A stretch of DNA of 64,000 nucleotides from Flavobacterium segetis (GTDB taxonomy: Bacteria; Bacteroidota; Bacteroidia; Flavobacteriales; Flavobacteriaceae). The position numbers and the translations under genes are program-made. The stretch covers positions 124,001 through 188,000 of the forward strand of contig NZ_FQWE01000006.1 in assembly GCF_900129575.1 (NCBI RefSeq). The letters run 5' to 3'. Of the stretch, positions 27,329 to 36,691 are shown piece after piece. The stretch's first letter is position 1. Each line of letters opens with the position of its first letter. The notes under the pieces are model-generated. The model was not told the DNA's origin. It saw only the letters and a list, made by a program, of their open reading frames with translations, and ran no database searches.

Positions 27329-27928
27329 ATGAATATAGATTTTTCAAAAAACACAGATGGATTAATTCCTGCGATTATACAAGATAGTGAAACTAAAAAT
27401 GTTTTGATGTTGGGTTACATGAATGCAGAGGCCTATCAAAAAACCTTAGAAACAAATAAAGTAACTTTTTATAGTAGAACTAAAAAGAGACTTTGGACAA
27501 AAGGTGAGGAAAGTGGAAACTTTTTAAATTTAATCGCCATTAAAAATGATTGCGATAACGATACCTTATTAATTCATGTTAAACCAGAAGGACCAACGTG
27601 CCATAAAGGAACTGATACTTGCTGGGGAGAAGAAAATAAAGCTGATTATGGATTTATTACTAAGCTGGAAAACACTATCAGCACTCGCAGAGAAAAAGCT
27701 GATTCTGAAAAAAGTTACGTAGCATCATTATTCGAATTAGGAATAAATAAGATCGCACAGAAAGTCGGAGAGGAAGCAATTGAAGTAGTTATTGAAGCTA
27801 AAGACGAGAACGATGATTTGTTTTTAAGTGAAAGCGCTGATTTATTGTTTCATTACCTAATATTACTTCAAGCTAAAGGATATAAAATGGATGATGTAGT
27901 AAAAGTTTTAAAAAGTCGTCAAAAATAG
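27329..27928 (+). CDS. hisIE: bifunctional phosphoribosyl-AMP cyclohydrolase / phosphoribosyl-ATP pyrophosphatase HisIE
   Basis: A 199-residue fusion. The HisI part (about 1-105) has MLGYMNAEAYQKTL, FYSRTKKRLWTKGEESGN and the zinc-binding region KNDCDNDTLLIHV with HKGTDTCWG. The HisE part (about 110-199) has SYVASLFELGINKIAQKVGE and EEAIEVVIEAKDE, an all-alpha NTP-pyrophosphohydrolase. It catalyses steps two and three of the pathway and is the last gene of the operon. Confidence 0.96.
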   Translation: MNIDFSKNTDGLIPAIIQDSETKNVLMLGYMNAEAYQKTLETNKVTFYSRTKKRLWTKGEESGNFLNLIAIKNDCDNDTLLIHVKPEGPTCHKGTDTCWGEENKADYGFITKLENTISTRREKADSEKSYVASLFELGINKIAQKVGEEAIEVVIEAKDENDDLFLSESADLLFHYLILLQAKGYKMDDVVKVLKSRQK

Positions 27929-28035
27929 TACTCACTACGCGGTTTTCGATGTATTTTAGGAAATATTATTTTTAATGAAGATGGCCAAATTATTTATATT
28001 TTTTAAGTACCAATAAACTAGATAAAAATTATAAT

Positions 28036-28072
28036 ATCCAATAGCACAATTCAATTGCTGTTGGATTTTTTT
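28036..28072 (+). terminator. intrinsic terminator after the his operon
   Basis: ATCCAATAGCA (28036-28046) pairs with TGCTGTTGGAT (28056-28066), one wobble, nine-base loop, then a T-run to 28072. It lies 108 bases after the hisIE stop and 59 bases before the next gene. Confidence 0.85.
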
Positions 28073-28130
28073 CTTTTATTTCAAAAAACAATCCCTTATA
28101 TTTACTTTCTTTATAAAATACCACATTGCA

Positions 28131-29264
28131 ATGCAAAGTAACAATTTAGAAAACATCGTTTTACATCAAGATACTAAAAATGTAAACACAGGTCTTTACA
28201 TAATCTTGACAACTGATGAAGATGATATGCGACCAGTTTATATTTCAGGTAATTTTAATAACTGGCGAACGCAGGATAAAGAATTTCTGATGGAAAAAAT
28301 TGCGAATAACACTTATCATTATAAATTCCCTTTTGATTTTGAATATCCGCAAGAACTTTTATATAAATTTACTAAAGGAGATTGGAGTGAAGTAGAAATC
28401 GATGTAGACGGAAATCGGACAGAAAATCGCTCCACATTATTGCATACGGGAGTGAAAAAGGAATATGTAGCGCGATGGAGAAAAAACTGGTTACCATTTA
28501 AACAATCTTTCCTGCCACAAGTACAATTAATTTCGGATGAATTTGAGATTCCGCAATTAAATAAAACAAGAAAAATTTGGGCTTTATTACCGCACGATTA
28601 TGATAACTCCAGCGAGAGTTATCCGGTAATGTACTTGCAGGATGCTCAAAATTTATTTAATGAATCTGCTGAATTTGGCAATTGGGAAATCGATAAAAAA
28701 TTAGCCGTAATGTCCGAATATAAAATTGGAAAAATTATAGTTATTGCAATTGAACATGCCGAAGAAGATCGAATAATGGAATACAATGTAGGTAAGACAG
28801 TCCTAGGAAAAGGACAAGGAAAAAAATATATTCGATTTGTGACTGAGACTTTAAAACCATTTGTCGATCGTAATTTTCGAACTAAAAAAGCAAGAGAGTT
28901 TACAGGAATAGGAGGGAGTTCAATGGGAGGATTAGTGAGCATATTTAGCGGTTTAAGAAATCCTGAAGTGTATGGTAAATTGATGATTTTTTCACCGTCA
29001 TTGTGGGTAGTTCCCGAATTAAAAATTGTTGCAAAAGAGGAAAATACTCAAGATGTGAAAATTTATTTATATGCCGGCGGTGAAGAGAGTAAAAATTTAT
29101 TGGCGGAAGTTAAAAAATTTCAGCAAGATTTAATTTCAAAGGAATTTATAAGTGATAGTAGTCAAATCAATTTGAGCATAAATAGAAAAGGTAAACATAC
29201 AGAAACATACTGGAGCGATGAATTTCCCAAAGCGATTGAATGGTTATTTTTTCAGACAAAATAA
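28131..29264 (+). CDS. alpha/beta-hydrolase esterase with N-terminal CBM48-like domain
   Basis: A 377-residue protein. Residues about 15-110 resemble an early-set/CBM48 (AMPK-type) domain (MRPVYISGNFNNWRTQD). The rest is an esterase of the Fes/IroE/esterase-D type: SYPVMYLQDAQNLF, the nucleophile elbow GIGGSSMGGLVS (Ser264), an acidic residue in the AGGEES region, and the catalytic His in RKGKHTETYWSDEFP. No signal peptide is seen, so it is probably cytosolic. It is followed at 51 bases by an M17 aminopeptidase and then an ATP-grasp gene. The substrate is unknown. Confidence 0.78.
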   Translation: MQSNNLENIVLHQDTKNVNTGLYIILTTDEDDMRPVYISGNFNNWRTQDKEFLMEKIANNTYHYKFPFDFEYPQELLYKFTKGDWSEVEIDVDGNRTENRSTLLHTGVKKEYVARWRKNWLPFKQSFLPQVQLISDEFEIPQLNKTRKIWALLPHDYDNSSESYPVMYLQDAQNLFNESAEFGNWEIDKKLAVMSEYKIGKIIVIAIEHAEEDRIMEYNVGKTVLGKGQGKKYIRFVTETLKPFVDRNFRTKKAREFTGIGGSSMGGLVSIFSGLRNPEVYGKLMIFSPSLWVVPELKIVAKEENTQDVKIYLYAGGEESKNLLAEVKKFQQDLISKEFISDSSQINLSINRKGKHTETYWSDEFPKAIEWLFFQTK

Positions 29265-29315
29265 AAAAAATTATTAAGGAGATTAAAATTAGAAACAAAG
29301 ACTAAAACAATCCAA

Positions 29316-30749
29316 ATGAAAATAAATACGATCGCCAACCTAACTAATTTTTCTGGAACTATTTTAATTCCTGTTTTTGAATCCGCATTAAAAAACGAAG
29401 TTATTAACACCTATCATGATATAGAAGTTTCAGCCAAAGTATTTGCAGCTAAGAAAGACACAATCTATATCACTGAGAAAAATAATAATGTTTATTTATT
29501 AATTGGTTTAGGAAAAAAAACAGATTATAAATCTATTAAAACCATTTTCCGCCGCATTTCTGCAAAGCAAAAAGATCTTTTTAGTCTTAATGTAGCTATA
29601 GTTGTATCAAAGGAATTTAATAACGATCAACTTGAAGCGATCATTTCTGGCTTAATTTTAGGAACATATAATCTTGCTCATTTTAAATTAGATAAAAAAA
29701 TACATCCTTTTTTAGATCTAGATTTTACTCTAAATTTAGTTTCGGCAGATGATCATTCAGCCGTGGCTAGGAAAGCGTTGAAAATAGCAAACGCTCAATT
29801 GAACGTATATGATTTAGTTGATTTACCACCAAATATTATAACACCAAAATATTTGTCTACTTGGGCAAAAGACGCTGGTGAAAAATTCGGATTTCAGGTT
29901 GAAGTTTTGGGGTATGAGGCGTCAAAAATTGCTGGATTAGGCGCTTTTTTAGCGGTGGGAAAAGGAAGTGAAAATGAGCCACAATTCATTATTATGTCTT
30001 ATAGTCCTAAAGAAATTGTTGCATACAGTAAACATATTGGATTAGTAGGTAAAGGAATTACTTTTGACACGGGAGGACTCAATATAAAAACTGCAGGAAT
30101 GCTACACATGAAGTGTGATATGGCTGGAGGTGCTGCCGTTCTTGGAGCAATGCAATTAATAGCTGATTTACAATTACCCGTTCATGTAACTGCCATAGTT
30201 CCATGTGCTGAAAACTCCGTTGATGCAAAATCATTTTTACCCAGCGATGTCATTCACAGTTACAGCGGTCATTCAATAGAAATAATTGACACTGATGCGG
30301 AGGGCCGACTCATTCTAGCCGATGGATTATCATATTTAATCAAGAACTATAAACCAGATTATATTGTTGATATTGCCACGCTCACTGGAAGCAGTGTAGC
30401 AACTTTGGGTTTTGAATGTGCTGCTTTGTTCAGTAATAATAAGGAAATGACTGAAAAATTACAACAGAGTGGAGATGCTATTGGAGAGCGCTTATGGCCT
30501 TTGCCGCTTTGGGATGTTTATAAATCAGACATTGAAAGTGATATTGCAGATGTGAAAAACTACAGCGGAAAGCCAGTTGCTGGAGCCATTAGCGCGGCTA
30601 AATTTTTAGAATATTTCACAAAAGATCACAAAGCATGGGCACATCTTGATATTGCAGGTGTTGCATTTGGCGATGATGAATTTGCAAAAAGTAAACACGC
30701 AACTGCATACGGCGTTCATTTATTAACTAAATTCATTGAAAATTTATAA
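29316..30749 (+). CDS. leucyl aminopeptidase family (M17) metallopeptidase
   Basis: A 477-residue protein with the M17 N-terminal macro-like domain (about 1-160) and a C-terminal catalytic domain. The two-metal site is visible in GKGITFDTGGLNIK, MKCDMAGGAAVLGAM and DTDAEGRLILADGL, together with the bicarbonate/Arg motif in the last (EGRL). The common NTDAEGRL form is DTDAEGRL here. Members are cytosolic hexamers that remove N-terminal residues or split dipeptides, including Cys-Gly. Only three bases separate its stop from the ATP-grasp start. Confidence 0.9.
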   Translation: MKINTIANLTNFSGTILIPVFESALKNEVINTYHDIEVSAKVFAAKKDTIYITEKNNNVYLLIGLGKKTDYKSIKTIFRRISAKQKDLFSLNVAIVVSKEFNNDQLEAIISGLILGTYNLAHFKLDKKIHPFLDLDFTLNLVSADDHSAVARKALKIANAQLNVYDLVDLPPNIITPKYLSTWAKDAGEKFGFQVEVLGYEASKIAGLGAFLAVGKGSENEPQFIIMSYSPKEIVAYSKHIGLVGKGITFDTGGLNIKTAGMLHMKCDMAGGAAVLGAMQLIADLQLPVHVTAIVPCAENSVDAKSFLPSDVIHSYSGHSIEIIDTDAEGRLILADGLSYLIKNYKPDYIVDIATLTGSSVATLGFECAALFSNNKEMTEKLQQSGDAIGERLWPLPLWDVYKSDIESDIADVKNYSGKPVAGAISAAKFLEYFTKDHKAWAHLDIAGVAFGDDEFAKSKHATAYGVHLLTKFIENL

Positions 30750-30752
30750 CCT

Positions 30753-31967
30753 ATGGAAAATTCTAAAACATTTCTTTGTATTTCAAATTATTTTAAAGGC
30801 TCCGATTTTTTAATTCAATTAAAAAAATTAGGAAACAAAGTCTATCTCGTTACAAGTGATAAACTAAGAAATGAAGCTTGGCCTTTAGACCACATTGATG
30901 AAATTTTCTATATGGAAGGGCAAGATGTTGACTGGAATTTAGAACATCTCTTACTAGGAGTTGGGAATTTTATGAAAGCTACTAAAATTGACGCCATTGT
31001 TGCTCTTGATGATTATGATGTTGAAAAAGCGACGTATTTGCGTGAAAACTTGCGTATTGATGGAATGGGACAAACCACAGGGCGCTACTTTAGAGACAAG
31101 CTTGCAATGCGCATGAGAGCAAAAAGTTGCGGTATTGCAATTCCAGCTTTTTGTTCATTATTTAATGATCATGATCTTAATACATTCGCTGATTCAGTGC
31201 AAGCTCCATGGGTTTTTAAACCGCGATCAGAAGCCTCCGCAGCAGGAATTATAAAAGTATACGATAAAGAAAGTTTGTGGATCCATATTAACGAAATGGG
31301 AAATAATCGTTTTAAATACTTATTAGAACAATTCAAACCCGGAGATGTTTATCATTGTGACAGCTTAATATTTGAAGGTAAAATTATTTTTAGTTTGACT
31401 TCAAAATATTTAACTACGCCAATGGAGGTCTCTCAAGGTGGTGGCGTTTTCTGTTCCTCTAATATAAAATACAACTCGATTGACGATAAAGCGATAAAGA
31501 AAATTAATGAGCAAGTTTTGAAAGGTTTTGGACTAAAACATGGTGCAGCTCACACTGAATTTATCAAATGTGATGAAACGAACCAAATCTATTTTCTTGA
31601 AACTTCATCTAGAGTAGGTGGAGCGCATCTTGCTGAGATGGTCGCTGAAGCTTCCAACATCAATTTGTGGAAAGAATGGGCAGAGATCGAAAATTGTTTA
31701 GTTAAAGAAAAAAAATATTCATTACCAAAAGTCAAAAAAGGGTATGCAGGAATCGCGTTGACTTTATCTAAAGTGGAACATCCTGATTTAAAAACCTTTT
31801 CCGATCCCGAAATTTGTTTTATAGTTCCGCTGAAATTCCATGCTGGACTAATTGTAAAATCAGATAAACAAGAAAGAGTATTAGCGCTACTAGAAGATTA
31901 TGGAAATCGCTTAGCTGCAAACTTTACAGCAATTGTAGAACAAAGTAAGATTACAACTTTGCATTAA
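30753..31967 (+). CDS. ATP-grasp ligase of unknown substrate
   Basis: A 404-residue protein with an N-terminal preATP-grasp domain (about 1-100), an ATP-grasp core (FRDKLAMRMRAKSCGIAIPA, PWVFKPRSEASAAGI, FLETSSRVGGAHLAEM) and a C-terminal lid. In the last motif the usual ExNxR appears as ETSSR, so a metal-binding Asn is replaced by Ser. Family members join a carboxylate to an amine or thiol, for example dipeptide ligases. Tight linkage to an M17 peptidase and an esterase suggests a small peptide or amide metabolite that the cell both makes and breaks. The product is not identifiable from sequence. Confidence 0.8.
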   Translation: MENSKTFLCISNYFKGSDFLIQLKKLGNKVYLVTSDKLRNEAWPLDHIDEIFYMEGQDVDWNLEHLLLGVGNFMKATKIDAIVALDDYDVEKATYLRENLRIDGMGQTTGRYFRDKLAMRMRAKSCGIAIPAFCSLFNDHDLNTFADSVQAPWVFKPRSEASAAGIIKVYDKESLWIHINEMGNNRFKYLLEQFKPGDVYHCDSLIFEGKIIFSLTSKYLTTPMEVSQGGGVFCSSNIKYNSIDDKAIKKINEQVLKGFGLKHGAAHTEFIKCDETNQIYFLETSSRVGGAHLAEMVAEASNINLWKEWAEIENCLVKEKKYSLPKVKKGYAGIALTLSKVEHPDLKTFSDPEICFIVPLKFHAGLIVKSDKQERVLALLEDYGNRLAANFTAIVEQSKITTLH

Positions 31968-32096
31968 AAATACGTTTTTTAAAATGATAGGAAATATGTC
32001 TCCGCTTGATCGTATTTTAAGTAAACTTTATATTGGCTAATTTCATTTATTTCTATTTTCACGAAAATTAGAATTTAAATTTTAAAATTTATTTCC

Positions 32097-33131
32097 ATGA
32101 AAAACTTTCTCTTCCTAATTATTTTATTCTCTTTTGTAAGTTGTAAAGTTAATTATCAAAAAGAGGTCACCAAAATAAAAAATAAAGAATCCATTTTAAA
32201 TATTGCATTTGGATCTTGTGACAATCAGAAAATTAAAAATGAACTATGGCCTTTGATTAATCAAAACAACCCTTCAGTTTGGATTTGGGGTGGTGACAAT
32301 GTTTACTCTGATACAGAAGACATGACCGTACTTAAAAATAACTATAAAATTCAAAAACAAGACCCGGAATACCTTTCCTTTATTAAAAATAAAATTGTGC
32401 TAGGGACTTGGGATGATCATGATTACGGTGCAAATGATGCGGGAGTAGAATATCATTTTAAAATAGAAAGTCAGCAATTACTTCTCAATTTCTTAGATAC
32501 TCCAACTAATGCCATACAGCACACAAGAGATGGTGTTTACAATTCAAAAATAATTCAGTTTAATAAAAACAAAGTAAAAGTGATCGTTCTAGATTCCAGA
32601 TTTTTTAGAACAGCTTTGACTAAAGCAGAGGATACTAAAAAACGTTTTCAACCTAACGCTTATGGCGAAGGTACGATGCTAGGAACAGAGCAGTGGAAGT
32701 GGTTTGAAAATGAATTAAATACTTCAGATGCACAATTTAACGTCATCGTTAGTAGTGTTCAATTTCTATCAAATAAACATGGTTTTGAAGCATGGGATAA
32801 TTTTCCTCACGAAATCGAAAAGCTTGAAAAAATGATTGTTTCCTCTAAGGCACGAGGTACTTTTATAATTTCTGGTGATAGACATATTGCTACCTTTTCT
32901 TCTAAAAATGTGGATGGTTTAGCATATCCTCTAGTTGATTTTACTTCTAGTGGATTAACTTATACTTCTTTTTCTGGTGAAGAAAATCCTTTCATAAAAG
33001 GAGAAGTGGTGAAAGATATTAACTTTGGATTACTGCAATTTGATTTTAAAAATAATAAAGTTGTCATGCAAATTCGCGGAAAAGAGAATAAATTGTTACA
33101 AGAATATGTCCAAATTTATCCCAGTAATTAA
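32097..33131 (+). CDS. PhoD-like metallophosphatase lipoprotein
   Basis: A 344-residue protein with a lipoprotein signal (SFVSC, Cys16) followed by a PhoD-type metallophosphoesterase fold. Motifs are IAFGSCDNQK, WIWGGDNVYSD, GTWDDHDYGANDAG and IISGDRHIATF, which supply the metal ligands. It is shorter than Bacillus PhoD and resembles the compact alkaline phosphatase D family found in Bacteroidetes. It is likely anchored in the envelope and hydrolyses phosphate esters or diesters. An M1 peptidase gene follows at 48 bases. Confidence 0.85.
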   Translation: MKNFLFLIILFSFVSCKVNYQKEVTKIKNKESILNIAFGSCDNQKIKNELWPLINQNNPSVWIWGGDNVYSDTEDMTVLKNNYKIQKQDPEYLSFIKNKIVLGTWDDHDYGANDAGVEYHFKIESQQLLLNFLDTPTNAIQHTRDGVYNSKIIQFNKNKVKVIVLDSRFFRTALTKAEDTKKRFQPNAYGEGTMLGTEQWKWFENELNTSDAQFNVIVSSVQFLSNKHGFEAWDNFPHEIEKLEKMIVSSKARGTFIISGDRHIATFSSKNVDGLAYPLVDFTSSGLTYTSFSGEENPFIKGEVVKDINFGLLQFDFKNNKVVMQIRGKENKLLQEYVQIYPSN

Positions 33132-33133
33132 AA

Positions 33134-33149
33134 TAAATGATATCATTTA
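33134..33149. repeat. 16-bp perfect palindrome between PhoD-like and M1 peptidase genes
   Basis: TAAATGATATCATTTA is a perfect palindrome two bases after the PhoD-like stop codon and 30 bases before the M1 peptidase ATG. It could be an operator for the peptidase gene, but A+T-rich palindromes also arise by chance. Confidence 0.55.
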
Positions 33150-33179
33150 AAATTTAATTTTATTTTAAAAAAATCAAAC

Positions 33180-34835
33180 ATGAAAAAAGAGGTAGGAATT
33201 ATTTTTATGTCATTACTTGCTTTTAACGGAGTAAAATCGCAAAGTTTATTAAGTTCAAATGATATTATTTTTACAAGACAAGATTCATTGCGAGGAAGTA
33301 TCACTAAGGAAAGATCTTGGTGGGATTTAAAAAGTTATCATCTCGACATAAAAGTAAATCCTTTAGATAGCACAATAACAGGATCTAACACCATTGGATA
33401 TAAAGTATTACAAGAATACAATAATCTGCAAATTGATTTGCAGAAACCACTAGAAATTTATAAAGTAATTCAAGATGGTAAAGAACTTAGATTCAAAAGA
33501 GAAGGAAATGCTTTTTTTATTGAATTAGTGGCAGCACAGAAAGTTGGTGCCATTAAAGAATTGGTCGTTTTTTATGGAGGAAAGCCTAAAGTAGCAGTAA
33601 ATCCTCCATGGGACGGAGGTATCACTTGGCAAAAAGATTCGAATGGAAAATTATTTATTGCGTCTTCTTGTCAAGGATTAGGAGCTAGTGTGTGGTGGCC
33701 TAACAAAGATCACATGTATGATGAAGTAGAGAATATGCTCATTAGCGTTAATGTTCCTGCGGATTTAGTAGCGGTTTCAAATGGTAGGTTGCAGACGGTA
33801 AAACAATTAAAAGATGGAACTAAAACATATAATTGGTATGTTTCAAATCCAATTAATAATTACGGTGTGAATATAAATGTTGGAGATTATGTCTCTTTCT
33901 CTGAAAAATTTAAAGGAGAAAAAGGAGATCTAGACTGCACATACTATGTCTTGAGAGATAATTTGGCTAAAGCCAAAAAACAATTTCAAGATGTTCCAAA
34001 AATGCTCAAGGCTTTCGAGCATTGGTTTGGCCCTTACCCTTTCTATGAAGACAGTTACAAGCTGGTGGAAGTACCTTACTTAGGAATGGAGCATCAAAGT
34101 TCAGTAACCTATGGAAATGGCTTTCAAAATGGTTATCTCGGTCGAGATTTAAGCGGGACAGGATGGGGATTAAAATTTGACTTTATCATTATTCATGAGT
34201 CGGGACATGAGTGGTTCGCTAATAATATTACCTACAAAGACATTGCCGATATGTGGATTCACGAGAGTTTTACTAACTACTCTGAAAGTCTATTTGTTGA
34301 GTTTTATTACGGTAAAGAAGCAGGAAATAATTATGTACGGGGACTTAGAAAAAATATAGAAAATGACAAACCTATTATAGGGCAATATGAAGTAAATAAC
34401 GAGGGATCAAGTGATATGTATTATAAAGGAGGTAATATGTTGCATACTTTGCGTCAGCTTGTTAATAACGATGTAAAATGGAGAAATATACTCAGAGGTT
34501 TAAATAGCACTTTTTATCATCAAACGGTAACCACAAAACAGATTGAGGATTATTTATCTACAAATTCAGAAATAGATTTAACCTCATTTTTCAATCAATA
34601 TTTAAGAGATACTCGAGTTCCAACGTTAGAATATTTTTTCAAAAATAATAAATTGAGTTTTCGCTGGACAAATTGCACAAGTGGTTTTAAAATGCCTGTG
34701 AAAGTAACCATCGATGGTGTAGAGAAAGTTTTGAATCCCACTTTAGAGTGGCAAGACATCAATACTCAACCAGGTGTTTCAAAACTAGAAATTGACAAGA
34801 ATTATTACGTAGCGAATTTTAATATCACAGAATAA
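33180..34835 (+). CDS. M1-family metallopeptidase (exported)
   Basis: A 551-residue protein with a signal peptide (about 1-20). It has the M1 N-terminal beta domain, a GAMEN-like exopeptidase motif (YLGMEHQSS) and the zinc site HESGHEW, with His339, Glu340 and His343, and Glu362 as third ligand in WIHESFTNYSE (HExxH-x18-E). It lacks the long C-terminal HEAT-like domain of PepN-type enzymes, so it is a compact family member. It is probably a periplasmic aminopeptidase releasing amino acids from peptides. Confidence 0.92.
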   Translation: MKKEVGIIFMSLLAFNGVKSQSLLSSNDIIFTRQDSLRGSITKERSWWDLKSYHLDIKVNPLDSTITGSNTIGYKVLQEYNNLQIDLQKPLEIYKVIQDGKELRFKREGNAFFIELVAAQKVGAIKELVVFYGGKPKVAVNPPWDGGITWQKDSNGKLFIASSCQGLGASVWWPNKDHMYDEVENMLISVNVPADLVAVSNGRLQTVKQLKDGTKTYNWYVSNPINNYGVNINVGDYVSFSEKFKGEKGDLDCTYYVLRDNLAKAKKQFQDVPKMLKAFEHWFGPYPFYEDSYKLVEVPYLGMEHQSSVTYGNGFQNGYLGRDLSGTGWGLKFDFIIIHESGHEWFANNITYKDIADMWIHESFTNYSESLFVEFYYGKEAGNNYVRGLRKNIENDKPIIGQYEVNNEGSSDMYYKGGNMLHTLRQLVNNDVKWRNILRGLNSTFYHQTVTTKQIEDYLSTNSEIDLTSFFNQYLRDTRVPTLEYFFKNNKLSFRWTNCTSGFKMPVKVTIDGVEKVLNPTLEWQDINTQPGVSKLEIDKNYYVANFNITE

Positions 34836-34902
34836 ACTTTTCGAACAAAGAAATAGTCATCCATTTATGATTAAATCTTTTTTTTTATGAGGTAAAGTAG
34901 CA

Positions 34903-35778
34903 TTAAATTAAGTTTTTTCTAACGTAAAAACAACTCTCTTTGACCGATTCAATTGGATTAGGGAAATAATTCGTTTCATGTTCAACATAAAAATGTTTCA
35001 TTCCTGATAACTTTGCCTCAGCAAATATCGCTTTAAAGTCAATTCTCCCCTTACCAATTTCTGTATTTAAATCCTGATTGCTTTTATCCATATCTTTTAC
35101 GTGCCACATCGTAAAACGACCTGGATATTTTTTGAATAATTGCAGTGGATCATTTCCAGAGCGCACCACCCAATATAAATCAAGTTCAAAATCAACCTTA
35201 TTTTTATCAGTATTGTTTAGTAAAATTTCATATCCTGTCGAATCTCCAAATTTTTCAAATTCAAAGTCATGATTATGATACGCTAATTTTAAATTTGCAG
35301 CATTACATAGTTCAGCGACTTTGGTTATTTTATCGGCTAACTTTTTATAATCATCAGCTGTCGTTCCTCGTAATCTTTCTGAAATCCATGGTACTGTGAC
35401 ATAACTACTATCTAAATAATTTGCGGTGTCTATATAAGCCTTAATATTTTCAGTTGAATCGGTTTCTATATAATTATTAAAATCAAAATGATTGCTAGTC
35501 GCTTTTAATCCATTGTCATTTAGCATCGCTTTAAAATCCTTAACACCTGTACCAAAAAATCCATTCTTAACTGAAAAACCATAGGTTTCTACTTCACTAA
35601 AACCCGCTTGGCCTACTTGAGTCAAAATTCCTTTAACATCTTTGGGCAATGAATCTCTCAATGAATAAAGTTGTAATCCAATAGCTTTCTTTTTAGTATT
35701 ATAAGCAAATGAAGGAGCAATAGCTAAAGCTCCTAGCGCTAAACTAGTGTTGATTAGAAATTCTCTTCTCTGTATCAT
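34903..35778 (-). CDS. sugar phosphate isomerase/epimerase-type TIM barrel with Tat-like signal
   Basis: A 291-residue protein from ATG 35778. An earlier in-frame start at 35808 would overlap the upstream gene, but the 35778 start places a Tat-type signal at the very N-terminus (QRREFLINTSLALGALA). The rest is an AP-endonuclease-2-like barrel (GLQLYSLRDSLPKDV, AYHNHDFEFEKFG, ELDLYWVVRSG, WHVKDMD, VEHETNYFPNP) with the usual Glu/Asp/His metal ligands. It is the last gene of the 3-keto-glycoside cluster and probably acts on an oxidised sugar in the periplasm. Exact reaction unknown. Confidence 0.82.
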   Translation of the reverse strand: MIQRREFLINTSLALGALAIAPSFAYNTKKKAIGLQLYSLRDSLPKDVKGILTQVGQAGFSEVETYGFSVKNGFFGTGVKDFKAMLNDNGLKATSNHFDFNNYIETDSTENIKAYIDTANYLDSSYVTVPWISERLRGTTADDYKKLADKITKVAELCNAANLKLAYHNHDFEFEKFGDSTGYEILLNNTDKNKVDFELDLYWVVRSGNDPLQLFKKYPGRFTMWHVKDMDKSNQDLNTEIGKGRIDFKAIFAEAKLSGMKHFYVEHETNYFPNPIESVKESCFYVRKNLI

Positions 35779-35797
35779 TTTATTTTGTATAAAATTA

Positions 35798-36685
35798 TTA
35801 GACATCACATATTAAAATTGCATTTTTTAACGAGGCTAATTTATCATTATTTTTAGGTATAAATTCTTGAGCAACAAATCCTTTGTATCCCGTTTTTATA
35901 ATTTCTTTCATAATTGCCGGATAGTTTAGCTCCTGCAGTTCATCTATTTCGTTACGTCCAGGAACTCCAGCCGTATGATAATGAGCTATATACTGATGAT
36001 TTTCTCTAATAGTTCTAATCACGTCACCTTCATCAATTTGCATGTGGTAGATGTCATAGAGTAATTTAAAATTTTCTGAGTTAAGGCGCTTTGCTAATGC
36101 AACGCCCCAAGAAGTTTTATCACAGTGGTAATCTTTATGATCGACTTTACTGTTTAACAATTCCATTACAAGAACCACGTTATACTTTTTGGCAATAGGG
36201 AGCAATTTTTGTAGTCCAATAAAACAATTATTCCAGCCCTCTTCATCGGTTTTTCCTCTTCGATTTCCACTGAAACAAATTAGATTTTTATATCCAGCTT
36301 TTGCTACAAGCGGAATCATTTCAGAATAATTTTTGATTAAAATATCGTGAAATTTTAAATCATTAAAACCATCCACTAAATTTATTTCGGCTCCATTACA
36401 CATTGACGAAATGAGATTGTATTTTTTTAACACTGGCCAATCTTGTGGTCCAACCAAATCAATACCAGAAATCCCTATTTTCTTTGCTTCAAGACAGAGC
36501 GTATCAATATCAATATCACTAAAACACCATCGAGCAACAGAGTGATTAATATTTCCTATTAATCTTAAATTTAAATTAGCTAAACTCTTTGGCTCAGCCA
36601 AAGTAGTAATACGCTCTGGAATCACGATTGCAACCGTTCCAGCTAATATACCTTTGAGTGCTATCCTTCGACTAATATTATCCAC
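35798..36685 (-). CDS. hydroxypyruvate-isomerase-like TIM barrel with Tat-like signal
   Basis: A 295-residue protein whose N-terminus SRRIALKGILAGTVAIVIPE resembles a twin-arginine signal. The barrel shows ISGIDLVGPQDWPVL, LVMELLNSKVDHKDY, LLYDIYHMQIDEGD, IAHYHTAGVPGRNE and FVAQEFIP, as in Hyi/hydroxypyruvate isomerase family proteins with Glu-Asp-His-Glu metal ligands. It lies between the MFS permease and another isomerase in one minus-strand run. In 3-keto-sugar clusters such barrels are candidate isomerases of 3-ketoglucose-type products; this is inference. Confidence 0.82.
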   Translation of the reverse strand: MDNISRRIALKGILAGTVAIVIPERITTLAEPKSLANLNLRLIGNINHSVARWCFSDIDIDTLCLEAKKIGISGIDLVGPQDWPVLKKYNLISSMCNGAEINLVDGFNDLKFHDILIKNYSEMIPLVAKAGYKNLICFSGNRRGKTDEEGWNNCFIGLQKLLPIAKKYNVVLVMELLNSKVDHKDYHCDKTSWGVALAKRLNSENFKLLYDIYHMQIDEGDVIRTIRENHQYIAHYHTAGVPGRNEIDELQELNYPAIMKEIIKTGYKGFVAQEFIPKNNDKLASLKNAILICDV

Positions 36686-36691
36686 TATAAT

